Shown here: piece by piece, positions 22,956 through 26,608 of the stretch | Position numbering within the stretch: the first letter of the stretch is position 1 | How the letters are laid out: the number at the start of each line of letters is the position of its first letter | From: JARRQB01 sp965368585 | GTDB lineage: Bacteria > Pseudomonadota > Gammaproteobacteria > Chromatiales > Chromatiaceae | Direction: 5' to 3' | Assembly: GCA_965368585.1 (NCBI GenBank) | Contig: CBDUNM010000055.1 | Coordinates: 1-26,608, forward strand | Length of the DNA: 26,608 nucleotides | Notes under the pieces: generated by a model | Seen by the model: only the letters and a program-made list of their open reading frames with translations | The model's database searches: none | What the model was told of the DNA's origin: nothing | Translations under genes and position numbers: made by a program

Positions 22956-24278
22956 ATGCATGATCGAGTGCCTTTACGCTGGCGCAAACTGTGGATACTG
23001 CCACCCGTCGCGGTGGGTCTGCTCATCCTGGTGTGGCTGGCCGGCGGCAAGCCGGCGCCGACTCAGGCCGCACGCGACGAACCCGCGAGCGCGGTGCGGG
23101 TCATCGCAGCGCCGCAGGTCGATCTGATCCCGACCGCCGTGGGCTACGGCGCGGTGCAACCCGACCGGGTGTGGACCGCGGTTGCCCAGGTGCGCGGCCG
23201 CATCGTCGCGACTCATCCGCGCCTGCGCAACGGCGAGATCCTCCCCGCAGGTGTCGTGCTGTATCGCGTCGATCCGGTGGACTACGAACTGAACCTCGCG
23301 CAGGCCAGGGCCGAACTGGCCGAATTGCAGGTCCAGGAACAGAACGCCCGTACTTCGCTGACCATCGAGGAACGCAACCTGGCCGTTGCCCAGCGCGAAC
23401 TGCAGCGGCTCCGAGATCTGGCGAAAAAGGGCACGGCCTCGCAAAGCGACGCCGACAACGCGGAACGCGCCGCGCTCAGCACGCGCAGCGCCGTACAAAA
23501 CATCAAGAACACGCTCGCGCTGATCCCGACCACCCGCGCGGTCCTCGAAGCGAAGGTCGCGCAAGCCGAACGGGACCTGAAGCATACCGAGATAACGGCG
23601 CCCTTCGATTTGCGGATAGCCAATCTGCAGATAGAGACCGATCAGTACGTCGCGGTCGGCCAGACGCTGTTTCAGGGCGACGCGGTCGACCGCGTCGAGG
23701 TCGTCGCACAAGTCGCGATGTCGTCACTGCGGCGCTTGTTCATTGCCCGGGATCTGATCGTCAGCGGGGCCACGGCGATGAATGAGAACCTGTCCGAGAT
23801 TGTCGCACTGCGTCCCCTGGTACGGCTGGACCTGGGCAATCATACCGCCGAATGGGAAGCCGAGTTCGTGAGGTTCAGCGACAGCGTCGACACCGACACA
23901 CGCACCATGGGCGTGGTGGTCGCCGTCGACAAACCGTTCGAGAAGATCATCCCCGGCTATCGCCCGCCACTGTCCAAGGGCATGTTCGTGGAGGTGGTAC
24001 TGAAGGGCCCGCCACAACCGGGCCGGATCGTGGTGCCGCGCACGGCGGTTCGCGGCGGCAAGGTCTATATCGCCGACGCGCAGCAGCGCCTGCGCCTGCG
24101 GCCGGTGGAAGTACTATTCGACCAAGGCGGCGTCAGCGTCATCAAATCCGGCCTCACCGCCGGCGAACGCGTGGTCATAACCGACCTGGTCCCGGCGGTT
24201 TCGGGCATGTTGCTGCGCCCGGTGGCGGATGAGGAGGCAGCGTTCGAGCTGGCGGCCCTGGAGGGCGACGGGACGTGA
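22956..24278 (+). CDS. RND efflux periplasmic adaptor (membrane fusion protein)
   Basis: The product has 440 residues. It is anchored by one N-terminal helix (ILPPVAVGLLILVWLAGG) rather than a lipoprotein cysteine. Then come the first lipoyl half (VAQVRGRIVATHPRLRNGEI), a coiled-coil hairpin (about 110-205, rich in Ala, Glu, Arg: YELNLAQARAELAELQVQEQ), the second lipoyl half (LKHTEITAPFDLRIANLQIE), a beta-barrel and a membrane-proximal domain ending near VVITDLVPAVSGMLLRPV. It bridges the inner-membrane pump and an outer-membrane channel. The stop codon overlaps the GTG start of the permease (GTGA), so the two are translationally coupled. No TolC-type gene is visible in the window. The start has only a weak ribosome-binding site. 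Confidence 0.9.
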   Translation: MHDRVPLRWRKLWILPPVAVGLLILVWLAGGKPAPTQAARDEPASAVRVIAAPQVDLIPTAVGYGAVQPDRVWTAVAQVRGRIVATHPRLRNGEILPAGVVLYRVDPVDYELNLAQARAELAELQVQEQNARTSLTIEERNLAVAQRELQRLRDLAKKGTASQSDADNAERAALSTRSAVQNIKNTLALIPTTRAVLEAKVAQAERDLKHTEITAPFDLRIANLQIETDQYVAVGQTLFQGDAVDRVEVVAQVAMSSLRRLFIARDLIVSGATAMNENLSEIVALRPLVRLDLGNHTAEWEAEFVRFSDSVDTDTRTMGVVVAVDKPFEKIIPGYRPPLSKGMFVEVVLKGPPQPGRIVVPRTAVRGGKVYIADAQQRLRLRPVEVLFDQGGVSVIKSGLTAGERVVITDLVPAVSGMLLRPVADEEAAFELAALEGDGT

Positions 24279-26608
24279 TTGCGTGGTTCGTCCGACATCC
24301 CACGGCGGCCAACCTGCTGATGGCGGGCCTGATCCTGCTCGGCCTGGTTGCCCTGCCCGGCCTGCAACGGGAAACCTTTCCCGAGATCAAAAACGACAAG
24401 GTCGAAATCCGGATCGTCTACCAGGGTGCTACCGCGGGCGAAGTGGAGGACGCAATCTGCCGCCGCATCGAAGACGCGCTGGAGGGCGTCGCGGACCTCG
24501 ACGAGATCCAGTGTGACGCCCGCGAAGGCCTGGGCACGGCCACGGCCGTCATGCTCGAAGGCGCGGACATGGTTCGGTTTCTCGACGACGCCAAATCCGA
24601 AATCGATGCCATCGACGATTTTCCGGGCGAAACCGAACAGGCCGTTGTCGAGGAACTCGGGCGCACCGACCGAGTGGTTTCGATCGCGGTTACCGGTCCA
24701 GAGGACCCGATCGATCTCAAGCGCTATGCGGAGGACCTCAAGGCACGCCTGCGGGCCCAGGCGGATGCGGCCACCGTCGAGATCGGCGGATTCTCGGATC
24801 ATCAGATCCGCATAGAAATACCGTCGCAGCGGCTGCGGCAGTACGGTTTGTCGGCAGCCGAAGTGGCCAGCGCCGTGCAACGACAAAGCGTCGGCAGCCC
24901 GGCCGGTTGGCTGGAAGGAAGTCGCGAAGACGTCCTGCTGCGCATTGACGATCAGCGCAAGAGCGTCGATGAGTTGCGCGGTCTGGTGGTCATCTCCGGC
25001 GGCAGTGGCGCGGCGATACGCCTCGGCGACATTGCCACCGTAACCGACCGCTTCGACCGCGACGAGGAAAAGATACGCTTTGATGGCCGACGCGCCGCTG
25101 TGCTCGATATCACCAAGACCCGCGCCCAGGACATACTCGACGTATACGCGTCGGTCAAAGGTTTCGTCGAAGCGGAGCGGGACAGAGTCCCAGACGGCAT
25201 AGCGCTGACGATCACTCAAGACCAGTCGGGCGTCGTCAAGGACCGTCTCGACATGTTGTTACGCAACGGCCTGCAGGGATTGATCGCGGTATTCCTGGTG
25301 CTCTGGCTGTTCTTCAGCTTCCGCTACAGCTTTTGGGTCACCATGGGCCTGCCGGTTTCATTTCTCGGTGCGCTGCTGATTCTGCCCCTGGTCGGGGTCA
25401 CGATCAATATGATCTCCATGGTGGGGCTGCTGATCGGCATCGGGCTTTTGATGGACGACGCCATCGTAATCGCGGAGAACATCGCCGCGCGGATGGCCAA
25501 GGGCGATACCCCTACGCACGCCGCCATCCTGGGCGTGAAGCAGGTGCTGCCGGGCATCGCCTCGTCGTTTACCACCACACTGATGGTATTCGGTTCGCTG
25601 GCCTTCATTACCGGCGAGATCGGTCAGATCCTGCGCGTCATTCCCATTGTCCTGATCCTGGTGATCACGATTAGCCTATTGGAGGCGTTTTTGATTCTGC
25701 CCCATCACCTGAGCCACTCTCTGTCGCACATGAATTCGCGTCCGCCGTCGTGGTTCAGGCGCGGGTTCGAGCACCGCTTCGAGATATTGCGCGACCGCGG
25801 CTTCGGACCGCTGCTGGACCGAGCCATCGAATACCGCTATCTGACCCTGGGCATCGTGGTCATGTTGCTGCTTCTGTCGGTGGCGATGCCGGCCGGCGGC
25901 CAGCTCAAGTTCGTGGGGTTTCCCGACATAGAGGGCGATATCGTCGAGGCACGCGTCCTGTTACCCCAAGGTACGCCGCTGCGACGAACCGAGCAGGTGG
26001 TCGACCGTATCGAAGCGGCATTGGCAAAAGTCAACGACGGCTATAAGTCGCGCCAACCCGACAATCAGGATCTCGTTCGACATGTCACCGTCATATACGG
26101 GCAGAACCCCGACGCCTTCGAGACCGGACCCCATGTCGCGCGCGTCGTCGCGGATCTGCTCAGCGCCGAAATCCGCGATGCGCCGCTGGATGAATTCCGC
26201 AGCCGATGGCGCGAGGCCGTGGGCGAACCCACTGACGTCATTGCCTTGAAGTTCACCGAACCGACCATCGGGCCCGGCGGCCGACCCATCGATATCCGCC
26301 TCAAAGGCGACGAACTGGAGCAGCTCAAGTCCGCCTCGCGCGACCTGCAGGCCTGGTTCAATCAGTTCGCCGGCATCAACGATCTCAGCGACGACCTGCG
26401 CCCCGGCAAGCGCGAGTATCGTTTGCGCCTGCGGCCAGGCGCCGGCGTACTGGGCATTGACGCCAAGACGGTCTCCGACCAGATCAGAGGCGCGTTTCAG
26501 GGTATCAAGGTCGACGAGTTTCCGGTTGGTCCGGAGACTTACGAAGTGAATCTGCGTGTTGCCGCGGGCGACCGCGCGGACGCGGACAATCTGTATAACT
26601 TCAATGTC
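24275..26608 (+). CDS. RND efflux inner-membrane permease (HAE-1 type), 3' end outside the window
   Basis: A proton-driven exporter. The frame is open from GTG 24275 through the last base, giving 778 residues of an expected thousand or so. TM1 (LLMAGLILLGLVALP) follows WFVRHPTAANLL. The porter region includes ETFPEIKNDKVEIRIVYQGA and YGLSAAEVASAVQRQ. TM2-TM6 start near residue 330 (NGLQGLIAVFLVLWLFFSF), with the proton-relay acids Asp394-Asp395 in GLLMDDAIVIAEN, equivalent to the AcrB TM4 pair. A second porter half follows TM7 (GIVVMLLLLSVAMPAGGQ). The GTG overlaps the adaptor stop. The substrate cannot be read; similar pumps export drugs, solvents or lipophilic compounds. Confidence 0.93.
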   Translation, partial: MIAWFVRHPTAANLLMAGLILLGLVALPGLQRETFPEIKNDKVEIRIVYQGATAGEVEDAICRRIEDALEGVADLDEIQCDAREGLGTATAVMLEGADMVRFLDDAKSEIDAIDDFPGETEQAVVEELGRTDRVVSIAVTGPEDPIDLKRYAEDLKARLRAQADAATVEIGGFSDHQIRIEIPSQRLRQYGLSAAEVASAVQRQSVGSPAGWLEGSREDVLLRIDDQRKSVDELRGLVVISGGSGAAIRLGDIATVTDRFDRDEEKIRFDGRRAAVLDITKTRAQDILDVYASVKGFVEAERDRVPDGIALTITQDQSGVVKDRLDMLLRNGLQGLIAVFLVLWLFFSFRYSFWVTMGLPVSFLGALLILPLVGVTINMISMVGLLIGIGLLMDDAIVIAENIAARMAKGDTPTHAAILGVKQVLPGIASSFTTTLMVFGSLAFITGEIGQILRVIPIVLILVITISLLEAFLILPHHLSHSLSHMNSRPPSWFRRGFEHRFEILRDRGFGPLLDRAIEYRYLTLGIVVMLLLLSVAMPAGGQLKFVGFPDIEGDIVEARVLLPQGTPLRRTEQVVDRIEAALAKVNDGYKSRQPDNQDLVRHVTVIYGQNPDAFETGPHVARVVADLLSAEIRDAPLDEFRSRWREAVGEPTDVIALKFTEPTIGPGGRPIDIRLKGDELEQLKSASRDLQAWFNQFAGINDLSDDLRPGKREYRLRLRPGAGVLGIDAKTVSDQIRGAFQGIKVDEFPVGPETYEVNLRVAAGDRADADNLYNFNV

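Noticed and set aside
24065..25219. A 384-codon minus-strand frame across the RND adaptor and permease genes
   Set aside because: It lies opposite two well-recognised genes and shows no domain; it is a side effect of high GC third positions.

Overview
The window is GC-rich chromosomal DNA from a gammaproteobacterium. The evidence is the mfd-csiV gene pair, a typical soluble transhydrogenase SthA, a DsrC/TusE-family protein and an ExeA/MshM-like ATPase. The genus cannot be fixed from sequence alone; the mix would suit a purple-sulfur or sulfur-oxidiser relative, which is inference. I see no tRNA, rRNA, CRISPR array, transposase or attachment site.

Layout. (1) 1-4.7 kb: mfd (transcription-repair coupling), overlapping csiV (envelope/peptidoglycan), then a 36-residue membrane peptide ending at a good intrinsic terminator. 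(2) 4.7-7.2 kb: sthA on the minus strand, an uncertain stretch, then a small membrane protein and a small Smr-like protein on the plus strand. (3) 7.2-11.6 kb: a DNA-damage block. A translationally coupled minus-strand pair, a DUF1998 helicase (YprA/MrfA type) and a DEDD exonuclease (YprB/MrfB type), is divergent from lexA. The 127-bp intergenic region holds two mirror-image GTTC-N7-GTTC elements placed at the two apparent promoters. This is the alphaproteobacterial SOS-box form, not the CTGT-N8-ACAG box expected in a gammaproteobacterium, and it is the strongest finding.

(4) 11.6-14.6 kb: a LuxR-type response regulator with an altered acidic pocket, preceded by two abutting hairpins, then an exported choice-of-anchor-like protein with a CARDB-like domain and a long Asp/His tail encoded by tandem repeats. 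(5) 14.6-17 kb: an AT-rich island with repeated TGATCA, a DsrC-family protein lacking both sulfur-carrier cysteines, and an MFS transporter. (6) 17.2-20.8 kb: a probable three-gene envelope operon: an ExeA-like AAA ATPase fused through one membrane segment to SH3 and TPR-like regions, an exported rhodanese-like protein with two cysteine pairs, and an exported LysM protein. No pilus or type II secretion genes are present.

(7) 20.8-26.6 kb: a pirin gene divergent from a LysR regulator, then an RND efflux pair (membrane fusion protein and inner-membrane permease, overlapping by GTGA); the permease runs off the window end. The best candidates for undescribed biology are the lexA/mrfAB control region and the ATPase-rhodanese-LysM operon. 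All functions are read from motifs and context; no database search was run.
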